Of a stretch of 64,000 bases of DNA, positions 32,583-41,415 are shown in pieces. This stretch comes from LC029 sp036676475 (GTDB lineage Bacteria; Bacillota; Bacilli; Aneurinibacillales; RAOX-1). The stretch lies in the NCBI GenBank assembly GCA_036676475.1, contig JAKFCU010000032.1, forward strand, positions 184,690 to 248,689. The letters are read 5' to 3'. The notes beneath the pieces are model-generated. The model was not told the DNA's origin. It saw only the letters and a program-made list of their open reading frames with translations, and did not search any database. Made by a program: the position numbers and the translations under genes. Positions within the stretch are counted from its first letter, which is position 1. Each line of letters begins with the position of its first letter.

Positions 32583-35500
32583 ATGAGAGTAAGTCCTAAT
32601 TTTGGAAAATTTAAAAATCACCTTGCCGAGGAACACGATAGCTGTGGGATTGTCGCAGTAATTGAAAAGAATGGACATCCTACCCAGGATAATATCCTTC
32701 GATCGATTGATGCTCTTATTAAGATAGAGCATCGTTCCGGATTTATCGATGGAGAAGGGGACGGTTGTGGAATCCTGACTGATATTCCACGTACCCTTTG
32801 GTCTCAAAAACTGGCCTCTGAAGACCTATCCTCCGATCTTGCTTATGATGATCGCTTCGCCGTAGCTCATATTTTTATACCACGCAAAGGACATGATCCT
32901 GTCCAGGTGAAGCAGAATATCCGTGAGCTTTTCGTAAAATACGGAGTATCTATCCTCCTGGAACAGGAGAATGCCGTCAACAGTGAAGTACTTGGTAAAA
33001 ACGGCCGAGCTGATGAACCGATTTTTTGGCAAGTAGCGGGTTTAGTCGAGAACAAGGAAGCCAAAAGCGAAAGCATTTTGTTCAATCTTCATATCGAGAT
33101 TGAAGACCATTACAACGTACACGTCGCCTCGTTAAGTAATCATACGGCTGCTTACAAGGTGATGGGTGCTGCGAGCATCATTCCCCAATACTATCTTGAC
33201 ATTACCAAACCAGAGTTTGCCTCCTCTGTCACATTAGGGCACAATCGTTATTCCACTAATACCCTCTCCAACTTCTTCCGGGTGCAACCATTTTCTGTAC
33301 TTGGCCATAACGGAGAGATCAATACAATTAATAAGCTTGAAGACGAGGCTGTCATGCTAGGAGTGCCCCTTGTTCAAGGCGGCAGTGACTCGCAAAACAT
33401 GAACCGGACCATCGAGACTCTTATTCATCGTTTTGGTCTCACATTATTTGAAGCGATGGAAATGGTGTTTCCGCCCATCCACAATGAAATAAAACATCTT
33501 CGACCTGAACTTCAGGACCTGTATATGTTTTATAGACAGACTTGGGGACATTTTGCCCAAGGACCAGCCGGGGTTATCTCCCGTTATAAGGATGAATGTG
33601 TCTTTAGCGTAGATGCATTGGGTCTTCGTCCCGTATGGATGGTAGAGGATTCCACGTCCCTTTACTTCTCATCCGAACAAGGGATCGTCTCTGTTACCGA
33701 AATGGTAAGTGAACCCAAATCCCTCGCCCCAGGCGAAAAAGTAGGCATAAAGCTTCATAAGGATGCTCATGTGGAGGTTGTTTTCCACGATCAAATTCAA
33801 CAAGCCGTTTTGGAAAGAACCAAAGAAAGAGCCAATTTCAGCGGATACGGACTCCAACTTTCTTTTGCCCAATTAAATCAAGCTCAGGCTCCTTATGTTA
33901 ATGTTTTAGATATTACCAATCAAATGTATGCCGCATTCGGTTGGGAAAGAGAACAAATTCAATTAGCTGAACAAATGGCAACAAACGGTGTTGAGCCGAT
34001 TCGTTCACTTGGTCATGACGCACCTTTAGCCGCTCTTGCGCAAGACCGGCAAAACCTTGCTGACTTTATAAAAGAAAGCGTAGCGGTTGTTACGAATCCG
34101 GCTATTGACCGCGAACGTGAAATGGAGCATTTTTCTACCCGTGTGGTATTGGGTGCCCGTCCTGCCGTCAACGCTGATGTTTCAACGCCTGCTATTGAGC
34201 TCCCTACCCCGATTATTTTTGAGGGGGCTGCCCTTCAAGAGGCAGCAAAGCAAGTTGCATCCAGTTCACTAGAGCAGATTGTAGAATACTTTAATCAGCA
34301 TGGTGGAGTTTCTACTCTTTCCACTCATTTTGTTGATGGTCAAACCATACCTGAAGCGTTAGACGCTCTAGCTCACCAAGCGGTAGAAGCAGTAAAGCAG
34401 GGTTCTCAAATTATCCTCTTAGATGATGCCTTAACACACTCAAAAGGGAAATATTGGGTAGATCCACTACTTGTGATCGCTAAGGTAGATCAAGCTTTAA
34501 AGGCTGCGAAAACGGACGATGGTATGAGCCTCAGAAGAAAAGCAAGCATTATCATTCGTTCAGGTGCCATTCGCAGCCTGCATGATATTGCAGTTGCTTT
34601 CGGCATGGGAGCCGATGCGATTGATCCATATTTACTTTTTGCAACAGCTTACGGGAAAGATGGGGAAAATTCTGTTATTAAATTATATGAGTCGTTAGCC
34701 AAGGGCCTTGAGAAAGTTACTTCAACCATCGGTATTCACGAAGCTCGCGGTTACTTCCGCATATTCTCCTCCATTGGTTTGCAGGATGCCGTTGCTGAAG
34801 CTCTTCATATTGTCAATTTCTGCGGCTCTGATCAAGCCGGTACTTCTTGGACAGATCTTGAGCAGGACAGCAAAAAGCGACATGAAGATTTTGCATCTGA
34901 TGAGTCAAAGCCAGCTAAGCTATTCCATGTTTGGCCTCGCGTATGGAAATCCATAGGCCAAGTGGCGACCGGAACTCTAACTTACCGCGAGTTTGCCGAT
35001 AAGCTAGATGAGATTGAAAAGGAGTCTCCGCTCTCCATCCGTCACGTCGCTGATATTGATTATGATCAATCCCAAGGGGCACTCGATCCTGCCCAGGTTG
35101 ATATAGCTGTCGGTGATCACAGCTTGCCGCTGGTGATTGCTTCCATGTCCTTCGGTTCCCAAAACGAAGTGGCATTCCGTGCCTATGCTGAAGCGGCTGA
35201 TCAACTAAATATGATTAGTTTGAATGGTGAAGGCGGAGAAATCAAAGATATGATCGGAAAGTACCCGAAAACTCGCGGCCAGCAGATCGCTTCAGGTCGC
35301 TTCGGGGTAAATGTAGAATTAGCAAATTCCAGTAATCTTATTGAGTTGAAAATCGGTCAAGGGGCTAAGCCAGGTGAAGGCGGTCACTTACCAGGTCGCA
35401 AAGTAACAGCAAAGGTAGCTGCTGCCCGTAATGCTACCATCGGTTCTGACCTCATTTCACCATCGAATAACCATGACATCTACTCGATTGAAGATTTGTC

Positions 35501-37097
35501 GCAGATCATAACCGAATTCAAAACAGCTAACCATCAAGCAAAAGTTATCGTAAAGGTTCCTATTGTTCCTAATATCGGAACGATTGCGGTAGGAGTGGCT
35601 AAAGCAGGCGCCGATATCATTACCCTTTCTGGATTTGATGGAGGTACAGGAGCTGCTAGAATTCACGCCCTCCAGCATGTAGGCCTACCTACGGAAATTG
35701 GTGTGGCTGCTGCCCATAAAGCTTTAATCGAAGCGGGATTAAGAGATCAGGTTGAACTTTGGTCTGACGGAAGTCTCAAGAGCGGTCTAGACGTAGTGAA
35801 AATGATGATGTTGGGTGCTAACCGGGCTGGATTTGGAACACTGGCTATGCTTGCTGTAGGTTGTACGACTTGCCGTGGTTGTCACTTAGACACCTGCCAT
35901 GTAGGGATTGCCACCCAAATTGAAACGGTTGAAGAAGCTAAAGAACATGGTCTTCGTCGCTTTGTGCCTCGCGTGTACGATGAGGCTGTAGAGAATCTTA
36001 AGCGTCTCTTCTCTGCTCTCGGAGAGGAAATTCGACTCATCACGGCAAACCTTGGTTTCACTAATGCTCAAGATCTAGTGGGCCGTTCCGATTTATTAAA
36101 ACAAGTTCGCGAACTAGAAAAAATAGATTTATCTGCGATGTTAGCGCAATTGGATTGGGTCCCTTCCTCTGCGCCTGGTATCCAAGAAGCAGAACTGGCT
36201 GAAGTTCTTGTAACTGCTGGTGCTGAAGGTAAGCAAACCGCTGAGCCGGTTTTTGTATCTTATGATCAACCATTAGTTCAGCAATTTTCCAATGTACTAT
36301 GCGATCAACGTGTACTGGGCAGCCGACATGCTGGTGAAAGGGTGAAATCCCACCTTGATGGCAGCTATGTCTCCCTTCCTGAGGTTCACTTGAATTTCGA
36401 AACCGGCTGTGTTCCTGGAAACGGCTTAGGAGCCTTTAATGCACAAGGAATTAACATCCGAGTGCAAGGCGGTGCCCAGGATGGTGTCGCAAAAACGAGC
36501 TTTGGCGGTAAAATCAGTATTATGAAAGCACGCAATAAAAATAACCTCTTTATTGATGGATCCGTAGGAAAGAGCTTTGCCTATGGTGCTCAAAAAGGAT
36601 TGTTTATTGTTCAAGGGAATGCTGATGCACGTGCGTGTATACGTCTATCCGGTGCGGATGTCATATTCGGTGGGGAGCTTACGCAGCCAGTGAACGACGA
36701 ATTCGGGGGAATTGGCGGTAGAGCAAACCTTAAAGGATTTGCCTTTGAATATATGACTAACGGTAGGGCGTTGGTCTTGGGTGATCCAGGTCCTTGGATG
36801 TGTGCAGGTATGACAGGTGGCGTGGTTTACCTTCGCCCACAACCAGAAATAGGCTTGGATGAAGCTGCCTTGAAGCGCCGTATTGCTAAAGGGGCTAAGG
36901 TATACCTACAGCCACTGAATGAAAAAGGAAAGAACGATGTTGTAGAGTTGTTAAACACCTACATTGAAGAGCTCAAAAATACAGATCAACACGAAACAGC
37001 TGCTTCTATGGAAGCACTCCGTGATGATGCCGAAAAGAATTTTGTAATGCTATCCCCTGTGAAGTTGCAAGCAGATCAGTCGGTTGCAACAGAATAA
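32583..37097 (+). CDS. gltB: Glutamate synthase large subunit (GltB-type)
   Basis: The 1504-aa protein has a class-II glutamine amidotransferase domain whose nucleophile is the Cys of EHDSCGIVAVIEKNG (about residue 21; mature enzymes start at this Cys). A central domain and an FMN-binding barrel follow (LSGFDGGTGAARIHAL, SDGSLKSGLDVVKMMMLGA). The 3Fe-4S cysteines are in CTTCRGCHLDTCHVG, and a C-terminal GXGXG helix domain lies at about 1230-1500. It makes two glutamates from glutamine and 2-oxoglutarate. No small subunit (gltD) lies in the window, so the electron donor is unclear. No in-frame alternative start precedes it. Confidence 0.93.
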   Translation: MRVSPNFGKFKNHLAEEHDSCGIVAVIEKNGHPTQDNILRSIDALIKIEHRSGFIDGEGDGCGILTDIPRTLWSQKLASEDLSSDLAYDDRFAVAHIFIPRKGHDPVQVKQNIRELFVKYGVSILLEQENAVNSEVLGKNGRADEPIFWQVAGLVENKEAKSESILFNLHIEIEDHYNVHVASLSNHTAAYKVMGAASIIPQYYLDITKPEFASSVTLGHNRYSTNTLSNFFRVQPFSVLGHNGEINTINKLEDEAVMLGVPLVQGGSDSQNMNRTIETLIHRFGLTLFEAMEMVFPPIHNEIKHLRPELQDLYMFYRQTWGHFAQGPAGVISRYKDECVFSVDALGLRPVWMVEDSTSLYFSSEQGIVSVTEMVSEPKSLAPGEKVGIKLHKDAHVEVVFHDQIQQAVLERTKERANFSGYGLQLSFAQLNQAQAPYVNVLDITNQMYAAFGWEREQIQLAEQMATNGVEPIRSLGHDAPLAALAQDRQNLADFIKESVAVVTNPAIDREREMEHFSTRVVLGARPAVNADVSTPAIELPTPIIFEGAALQEAAKQVASSSLEQIVEYFNQHGGVSTLSTHFVDGQTIPEALDALAHQAVEAVKQGSQIILLDDALTHSKGKYWVDPLLVIAKVDQALKAAKTDDGMSLRRKASIIIRSGAIRSLHDIAVAFGMGADAIDPYLLFATAYGKDGENSVIKLYESLAKGLEKVTSTIGIHEARGYFRIFSSIGLQDAVAEALHIVNFCGSDQAGTSWTDLEQDSKKRHEDFASDESKPAKLFHVWPRVWKSIGQVATGTLTYREFADKLDEIEKESPLSIRHVADIDYDQSQGALDPAQVDIAVGDHSLPLVIASMSFGSQNEVAFRAYAEAADQLNMISLNGEGGEIKDMIGKYPKTRGQQIASGRFGVNVELANSSNLIELKIGQGAKPGEGGHLPGRKVTAKVAAARNATIGSDLISPSNNHDIYSIEDLSQIITEFKTANHQAKVIVKVPIVPNIGTIAVGVAKAGADIITLSGFDGGTGAARIHALQHVGLPTEIGVAAAHKALIEAGLRDQVELWSDGSLKSGLDVVKMMMLGANRAGFGTLAMLAVGCTTCRGCHLDTCHVGIATQIETVEEAKEHGLRRFVPRVYDEAVENLKRLFSALGEEIRLITANLGFTNAQDLVGRSDLLKQVRELEKIDLSAMLAQLDWVPSSAPGIQEAELAEVLVTAGAEGKQTAEPVFVSYDQPLVQQFSNVLCDQRVLGSRHAGERVKSHLDGSYVSLPEVHLNFETGCVPGNGLGAFNAQGINIRVQGGAQDGVAKTSFGGKISIMKARNKNNLFIDGSVGKSFAYGAQKGLFIVQGNADARACIRLSGADVIFGGELTQPVNDEFGGIGGRANLKGFAFEYMTNGRALVLGDPGPWMCAGMTGGVVYLRPQPEIGLDEAALKRRIAKGAKVYLQPLNEKGKNDVVELLNTYIEELKNTDQHETAASMEALRDDAEKNFVMLSPVKLQADQSVATE

Positions 37098-37117
37098 ATT
37101 GTTATGTGAAAAATAGG

Positions 37118-37150
37118 AAAACCCAGGTGTAAAAATTACACCTGGGTTTT
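37118..37150 (+). terminator. Terminator of the glutamate synthase gene
   Basis: AAAACCCAGGTGT and ACACCTGGGTTTT form a perfect 13-bp stem around a 7-base loop, 20 bases past the stop. Confidence 0.9.
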
Positions 37151-37169
37151 CTGTATTCTTTATATAAAA

Positions 37170-37212
37170 ACAAAAAGGTTGGGAACCTCGTTTGAGCTCC
37201 CAACCTTTTTTG
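37170..37212 (-). terminator. Terminator for the SLH fragment / ygaD direction
   Basis: AAAAAGGTTGGGA and TCCCAACCTTTTTT form a long stem; the left A run gives the U tract for minus-strand transcripts. Confidence 0.85.
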
Positions 37213-37214
37213 TT

Positions 37215-37406
37215 TTAAATCAATCCAGCTTTTTCAAGTAAATTTCTAATCATCACGGCTGTTTCTGCTCTTGTGACATTGTCCTTACTTCTCAATTTTC
37301 CTCCGTCTCCTGAAACAATTCCAAGCTCTATGGCCGATGCCACAGATGATTTTGCCCATGCTTCTACCTGACTGCTGTCTTTATATCCTGCCAGTTTTTC
37401 TTCCAC
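37215..37406 (-). pseudogene. S-layer homology (SLH) domain remnant
   Basis: A 63-codon frame encodes the C-terminal half of an SLH array: AWAKSSVASAIELGIVSGDGG...VTRAETAVMIRNLLEKAGLI. There is no ribosome site before its only start (GTG), no signal peptide and a single SLH domain where three are usual. It follows ygaD by 12 bases and ends at a good terminator, so it looks like the preserved end of a lost S-layer protein gene. Alternatively it is translated by read-through, which I think unlikely. Confidence 0.7.
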
Positions 37407-37418
37407 TATTTCGACTTC

Positions 37419-39164
37419 TTACCCATCCAAATTCTGAACCGTATACAACCGATAATACAGCCCTTTGAACTCCATCAACTGTTGATGGGTTCCGGCCTCT
37501 GCCACCCTACCTTCAGAAATGACAACAATCTTATCTGCATGGGTAATGGTAGATAACCGATGGGCCACAATGAACGTCGTTCGATCTTTGGCCAACCTCT
37601 CTAAGGACTGCTGAATCAGCTGCTCGGATTCCAAGTCCAATGCGGAGGTTGCCTCATCCAAAATAAGAATTCGCGGATCCTTCAAGAACACTCTGGCAAT
37701 CGCAATTCTTTGCTTTTGACCTCCCGAAAGCTTAACACCACGTTCTCCTATCGCTGTATCATATTCTTCAGGCAGTTCCATAATGAAATCATGGGCATTT
37801 GCAGCTTTAGCCGCTTCTATTACTTCTTCCATACTTGCAGCAGGTTTACCCATGAGAATATTTTCCTTGACCGAATCACTAAACAAGATGTTATCCTGTA
37901 AAACGATCCCTATTTGATCCCGCAGACTCTTCATCGTTACATCACGAATATCGCAGCCATCAATATAAATGGCCCCCTCCGTGACATCATAAAAACGAGG
38001 AATCAAGCTAATCAGTGATGACTTTCCTCCGCCGCTTGTTCCAACCAGGGCTATTGTTTGACCTTCCTCAACGACTAATTCAATATTAGTCAAAACCTTA
38101 TCCCCTATGTCTTCATATCTGAATCCAACTTGATCAAAGACGACTCTACCCTTTATACTGCTCAAAACCAAAGCATCTTTTTTATCATTGATATCATAAG
38201 TTTCATCAAACAGTTCAAACATCCGATCCATTGAGGCAATCGATTGGGTGAGGGTCGTAGAAGAATTCACCAATCGCCGCAATGGACTATATAATCGATC
38301 CAGATAAGCATAAAAAGCAATCAGTGCCCCCACCGTTAATTCGCCTTGGATGGTTTGAACCCCGGCATAGGTAATGACCAATAACGGAGCTAGATCCGTT
38401 ATCGTATTAGTTACCGCAAAGGTTTTGGCATTCCAAACCGTATGATCGACCGCTTTCTGCAAGAAATTTTGGTTTCTCTTATCAAATTGCTTCTGTTCAT
38501 GATCCTCAAGAGCAAATCCTTTAATGACAGGTATCCCTTGTATCCGTTCATGAAGATGTCCCTGAAGTTCTGCCAAGGCTTGTGATCGTACTTTTGTCAG
38601 TTTTCTTAATCGTTTATAAAAGTACTTGGTTGAGAGTCCATATAAAGGAAAGACAGAAATGGCAATAAGCGTTAAACCGACATCCATACTAAGCATGATA
38701 CCGATAGCAATGAAAAGCGTCGCTAAATCCAACCAAACATTCATTAAGCCAGTAACTACAAAATTCTTGGTTTGCTCCACATCATTGATCACACGAGAGA
38801 TGACTTCTCCCACCTTCGTATTCTGGTAATATCGTAAGGATAGCTTTTGAATATGAGAGTATAGGCGATCACGGATATCATAGAGGATCTGATTAGAGGA
38901 TAGCTGGGCATAATACTGACGGTAATATTCAATAGGATAGCGAATCACGGTAAAAACCACAAAAGTAGCACCCATGATCATATAAAGTTCATCAAGTTTT
39001 TCCTCTACTGGCAGTTTTGCCATGAGTAAATCATCAATGACATACTTAATGATCAATGGTAAGAGTAAAGGAATCCCAAATTTGAAGAGTCCAATGATAA
39101 TGGTAAATAGGATGGACTTCCAATAGGGCTTAACAAAGATAAAATACCTTTTAATGCTGTCCAT
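37419..39164 (-). CDS. ygaD: ABC transporter, fused permease and ATPase (YgaD-like)
   Basis: The 581-aa half-transporter has six N-terminal membrane helices (1-320) and an ATPase domain with Walker A GTSGGGKSS, signature LSGGQKQRIAIARV and Walker B RILILDEATSALD. It resembles MsbA/LmrA-type multidrug or lipid exporters that work as homodimers. B. subtilis ygaD is located next to ygaC and ygaB in the same order. Two tandem copies of the dispersed repeat lie immediately upstream of its ribosome site. Confidence 0.9.
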   Translation of the reverse strand: MDSIKRYFIFVKPYWKSILFTIIIGLFKFGIPLLLPLIIKYVIDDLLMAKLPVEEKLDELYMIMGATFVVFTVIRYPIEYYRQYYAQLSSNQILYDIRDRLYSHIQKLSLRYYQNTKVGEVISRVINDVEQTKNFVVTGLMNVWLDLATLFIAIGIMLSMDVGLTLIAISVFPLYGLSTKYFYKRLRKLTKVRSQALAELQGHLHERIQGIPVIKGFALEDHEQKQFDKRNQNFLQKAVDHTVWNAKTFAVTNTITDLAPLLVITYAGVQTIQGELTVGALIAFYAYLDRLYSPLRRLVNSSTTLTQSIASMDRMFELFDETYDINDKKDALVLSSIKGRVVFDQVGFRYEDIGDKVLTNIELVVEEGQTIALVGTSGGGKSSLISLIPRFYDVTEGAIYIDGCDIRDVTMKSLRDQIGIVLQDNILFSDSVKENILMGKPAASMEEVIEAAKAANAHDFIMELPEEYDTAIGERGVKLSGGQKQRIAIARVFLKDPRILILDEATSALDLESEQLIQQSLERLAKDRTTFIVAHRLSTITHADKIVVISEGRVAEAGTHQQLMEFKGLYYRLYTVQNLDG

Positions 39165-39179
39165 AGCTCACATCCTTTT

Positions 39180-39268
39180 AAGAAAGCTACTTGTGTAGCC
39201 TTATGCGTATAATACTTTCTGATAAGTATAAGAAAGCTACTTACGTAGCCTTATGCGTATAATATTAT
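39180..39268 (+). repeat. Tandem pair of TAAGAAAGC repeats (copy F)
   Basis: Units start at 39180 and 39230, exactly 50 bp apart. The first is complete and ends GATAAGT; the second diverges after GCGTATAATATT. They occupy the upstream region of ygaD. Confidence 0.92.
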
Positions 39269-39276
39269 ATAAAAAT

Positions 39277-39304
39277 GAAAAACCCCTTTACAAAAGGAGG
39301 GGAC
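39277..39304 (-). terminator. Terminator of ygaC
   Basis: AACCCCTTT faces AAAGGAGGGG in a stem with a small asymmetry; the AAAAATGAAAA on the left is the U tract for minus-strand RNA. Confidence 0.65.
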
Positions 39305-39332
39305 TTTTCTTCCCTTCTATGTATAAGGAGCC

Positions 39333-39860
39333 TCATTTGTTTTGCAAGGCAAGGAAACGTTCATACCACCGCTCGACAAATCCTGGGTGAAATGCACCCC
39401 GTTTTTCCTGAAGCCAAATTAAGACTTCATCCACAGCCCGATTCACATGAGTGACCACTTCGGGAGGATAGTTCATCTTTTGACTATGTAGGGCAAATTC
39501 CTCTTTGTCCAATATAACATAAGACATATCCGGATAAATCTTTACATCCAAATCATAGTCAATATAAGACAAAACATCCTGCCGTAAAATGAACGGTGAT
39601 CCAATATTACAGTAATAGTAGATGCCATCATCACGAATCATGGAAATGGTATTAAACCATTGTCCTCTTCCAAATGTACATATGGCAGGCTCTCGAGTCC
39701 GCCATTCCCTTCCATCTGCTTCCGTCACTCTAACATTATCATTGGCACCGATCAAAACTGAATCGCTAACGTGAAGAACCATGGTCTTATCCCACGCTCG
39801 GTGAAACGATTTGTCATGCTTATAACTCTCTACTCTTATATAGGTACCTGGGGAAGCCAT
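39333..39860 (-). CDS. ygaC: DUF402 nucleoside tri-/diphosphate phosphatase (YgaC)
   Basis: The 175-aa protein has the FomD-like barrel signatures: VESYKHDKSFHRAWDKTMVL, the metal-binding YYYCNIGSPF, and YIDYDLDVKIYPD, followed by the ILDKEEF helix. Homologues in Staphylococcus and Bacillus hydrolyse nucleoside di- and triphosphates. Length is standard for the family. It is followed by its own terminator and preceded by a GNAT gene at 17 bases, so the two are probably co-transcribed. Confidence 0.9.
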   Translation of the reverse strand: MASPGTYIRVESYKHDKSFHRAWDKTMVLHVSDSVLIGANDNVRVTEADGREWRTREPAICTFGRGQWFNTISMIRDDGIYYYCNIGSPFILRQDVLSYIDYDLDVKIYPDMSYVILDKEEFALHSQKMNYPPEVVTHVNRAVDEVLIWLQEKRGAFHPGFVERWYERFLALQNK

Positions 39861-39877
39861 TGTTCTCTCCTTTCACG

Positions 39878-40297
39878 TTATGGGTTAGTTGAAAGGCTCT
39901 TGGACAGGGTGATATATTCTTGTACCTCATACCCTAAATTATAATAGAAGGGAATTACCTTCTTGTTGTCCTGATTAACCATGATAATGACTTTTGTTGC
40001 TCCTCTTTGACGGAAACGCTTTTCTAGGGCTTGTACCAATTCCTTTCCAACACCATGGCCCTGATAATTAGGGTCAACAGCTAATCGATAAAAGTAGGCT
40101 CTTGTCCCATCTAGTGTTCCAACGATGACTCCAACGACTTTACCATCCACTTCGGCTACTAATACCAGTTCACTGTCCCATGCAAGCTGCTTGGCAAGAT
40201 CGTCGAGAGATTCCCTTTCTCTACTTTCTAAGCCTGTCTCTCTCCAAATTAAGGTGATCCCGGCATAATCTCCTAACCGAAAAGATCTGATCTTCAA
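39878..40297 (-). CDS. GNAT-family N-acetyltransferase
   Basis: The 139-aa protein is a minimal GNAT domain with acetyl-CoA loop VDPNYQGHGVGKELVQALE and C-terminal IPFYYNLGYEVQEYITLSK. Resembles YpeA/RimI-like acetyltransferases; substrate unknown. It is 17 bases upstream of ygaC on the same strand. Confidence 0.85.
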   Translation of the reverse strand: MKIRSFRLGDYAGITLIWRETGLESRERESLDDLAKQLAWDSELVLVAEVDGKVVGVIVGTLDGTRAYFYRLAVDPNYQGHGVGKELVQALEKRFRQRGATKVIIMVNQDNKKVIPFYYNLGYEVQEYITLSKSLSTNP

Positions 40298-40442
40298 AGC
40301 TGTCGGCCTCCCTATCCTGATTGATCTCTTCTTATTTTACACTATTTGATCACCTATTGTCTGCCTATACATCATTATCAAACTCCATAAAATAGAAAAA
40401 GCCTCATCGAAGCAATCCGGGGTAGCCAGACCGCCCTTAGAG

Positions 40443-40474
40443 GAAAAAAAATGAGGGGATCTAAACCCTCATTT
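40443..40474 (-). terminator. Terminator of the ygaB-like gene
   Basis: AATGAGGG (40450-40457) pairs with CCCTCATT (40466-40473); the seven As on the left give the U tract for minus-strand RNA. Confidence 0.75.
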
Positions 40475-40497
40475 CAATCCCTTTTCACTACCTATTT

Positions 40498-40761
40498 TTA
40501 ACTGCATATTCCTTGTGCAATTATCCGAAACTGTGCTTCCCATTGTTTTATGACTAACTTTTTCATTTTTACAAGTAAATTAATGTTTGCTAAATAGGAG
40601 TCGATTTCCCTTAATTCAAAGACTCGATCTAACTGCTTCGCTTGATCACGGCGGACAAGCAGCACTTGTTCGATTGCCTTATAGGCCATAATCTCTTCTT
40701 CTTCCCGATCAATAGCATCTGTCACTTCGGCTTGCCAAGTCAACACTTCTTCCCAGTTCAT
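40498..40761 (-). CDS. Small helical protein, YgaB-like by position
   Basis: The 87-aa product is acidic and helical, with a coiled-coil-like stretch (VTDAIDREEEEIMAYKAIEQVLLVRRDQAKQLDRVFELREID split by short gaps). Context next to ygaC fits B. subtilis ygaB, and length is similar, but I cannot confirm identity from sequence alone, so no symbol is given. GGAGGG lies upstream of the ATG. A tandem repeat pair follows upstream. Confidence 0.65.
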   Translation of the reverse strand: MNWEEVLTWQAEVTDAIDREEEEIMAYKAIEQVLLVRRDQAKQLDRVFELREIDSYLANINLLVKMKKLVIKQWEAQFRIIAQGICS

Positions 40762-40791
40762 TCCTGTCCACCCTCCTTTTATTCTACTTAG

Positions 40792-40887
40792 AGATCAAGT
40801 ATTATACGCAGATAGCTAAAGCTACTTGCTTTCTCACACTTATCGGTCAAGTATTATACGCAGATAGCTAAAGCTACTTGCTTTCTT
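40792..40887 (-). repeat. Tandem pair of TAAGAAAGC repeats (copy G)
   Basis: Two units, 52 bp apart, in minus orientation. Both have a variant middle (AAGTAGC-ttta-GCTATC) not seen in other copies, so the pair arose by local duplication. They lie upstream of the ygaB-like gene. Confidence 0.9.
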
Positions 40888-41021
40888 ACGAAGATTTTTA
40901 CTATATTATCCATTATACACTAATACTTACATTTAAAACGTAGGAGGTTTTGTCGAAAAGGTGAAATGAACGAATTTTCAGTCAAAACAGCCACTAGCGT
41001 AGTATTTTCTAAAATAGATGA

Positions 41022-41062
41022 AAAATGAGGCTGACTTATAAGATAAGGGTCAGCCTCATTTA
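41022..41062 (-). terminator. Terminator of a lost liv operon
   Basis: AAATGAGGCTGAC and GTCAGCCTCATTT form a perfect 13-bp stem with A/T flanks, 6 bases past the stop of the livF remnant. Confidence 0.85.
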
Positions 41063-41068
41063 TATAAA

Positions 41069-41325
41069 TTAATGACCACCAGGATAAGCCATCTTTACCT
41101 GTTCGCTCGCTAGCAATTCGGCAGCCGTACCGGAGAGAACCACAAGGGATGGTTCCGGATCACTTCCGGAGTCCCCTCGGCAATCAATTGTCCATGATCC
41201 AACACATAAATCCGTTCACATATCCCCATGACGAGCGGCATATCATGCTCAATTAGGAGTATCGTCAAGTTGAATTCCTTACGGATAAAGGCGATCAGCT
41301 CCATCAGCTGATGGATCGATAAAGT
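41069..41325 (-). pseudogene. Fused remnants of livG and livF (branched-chain amino acid ABC ATPases)
   Basis: Reading leftward from about 41325, one frame gives LMELIAFIRKEFNLTILLIEHDMPLVM, the end of an ATPase of LivG type, up to EGTPEVIRNHP. It then changes frame: the next frame gives LVVLSGTAAELLASEQVKMAYPGGH and a stop, the last residues of LivF. Walker A and signature regions are gone from both. The simplest explanation is a deletion joining the 3' part of livG to the 3' end of livF. The old operon terminator remains behind it. Confidence 0.8.
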
Positions 41326-41415
41326 ATTAACGAGTTAACAAAGTAAAGAAAATACGAGTGATAAAAAGAGCTTTACCCATAGAGTAATAGGTTTCAGTCT
41401 TTTTCACACTCGCTA

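Noticed and set aside
40792..40887. Possible CRISPR array
   Set aside because: Only two units 52 bp apart, with the same sequence throughout and no spacers; they belong to the dispersed repeat family.
40985..41010. CCACTAGCGTAGTATTTTCT as a repeat copy
   Set aside because: Only about 15 bases resemble the repeat; too short and degenerate to count.
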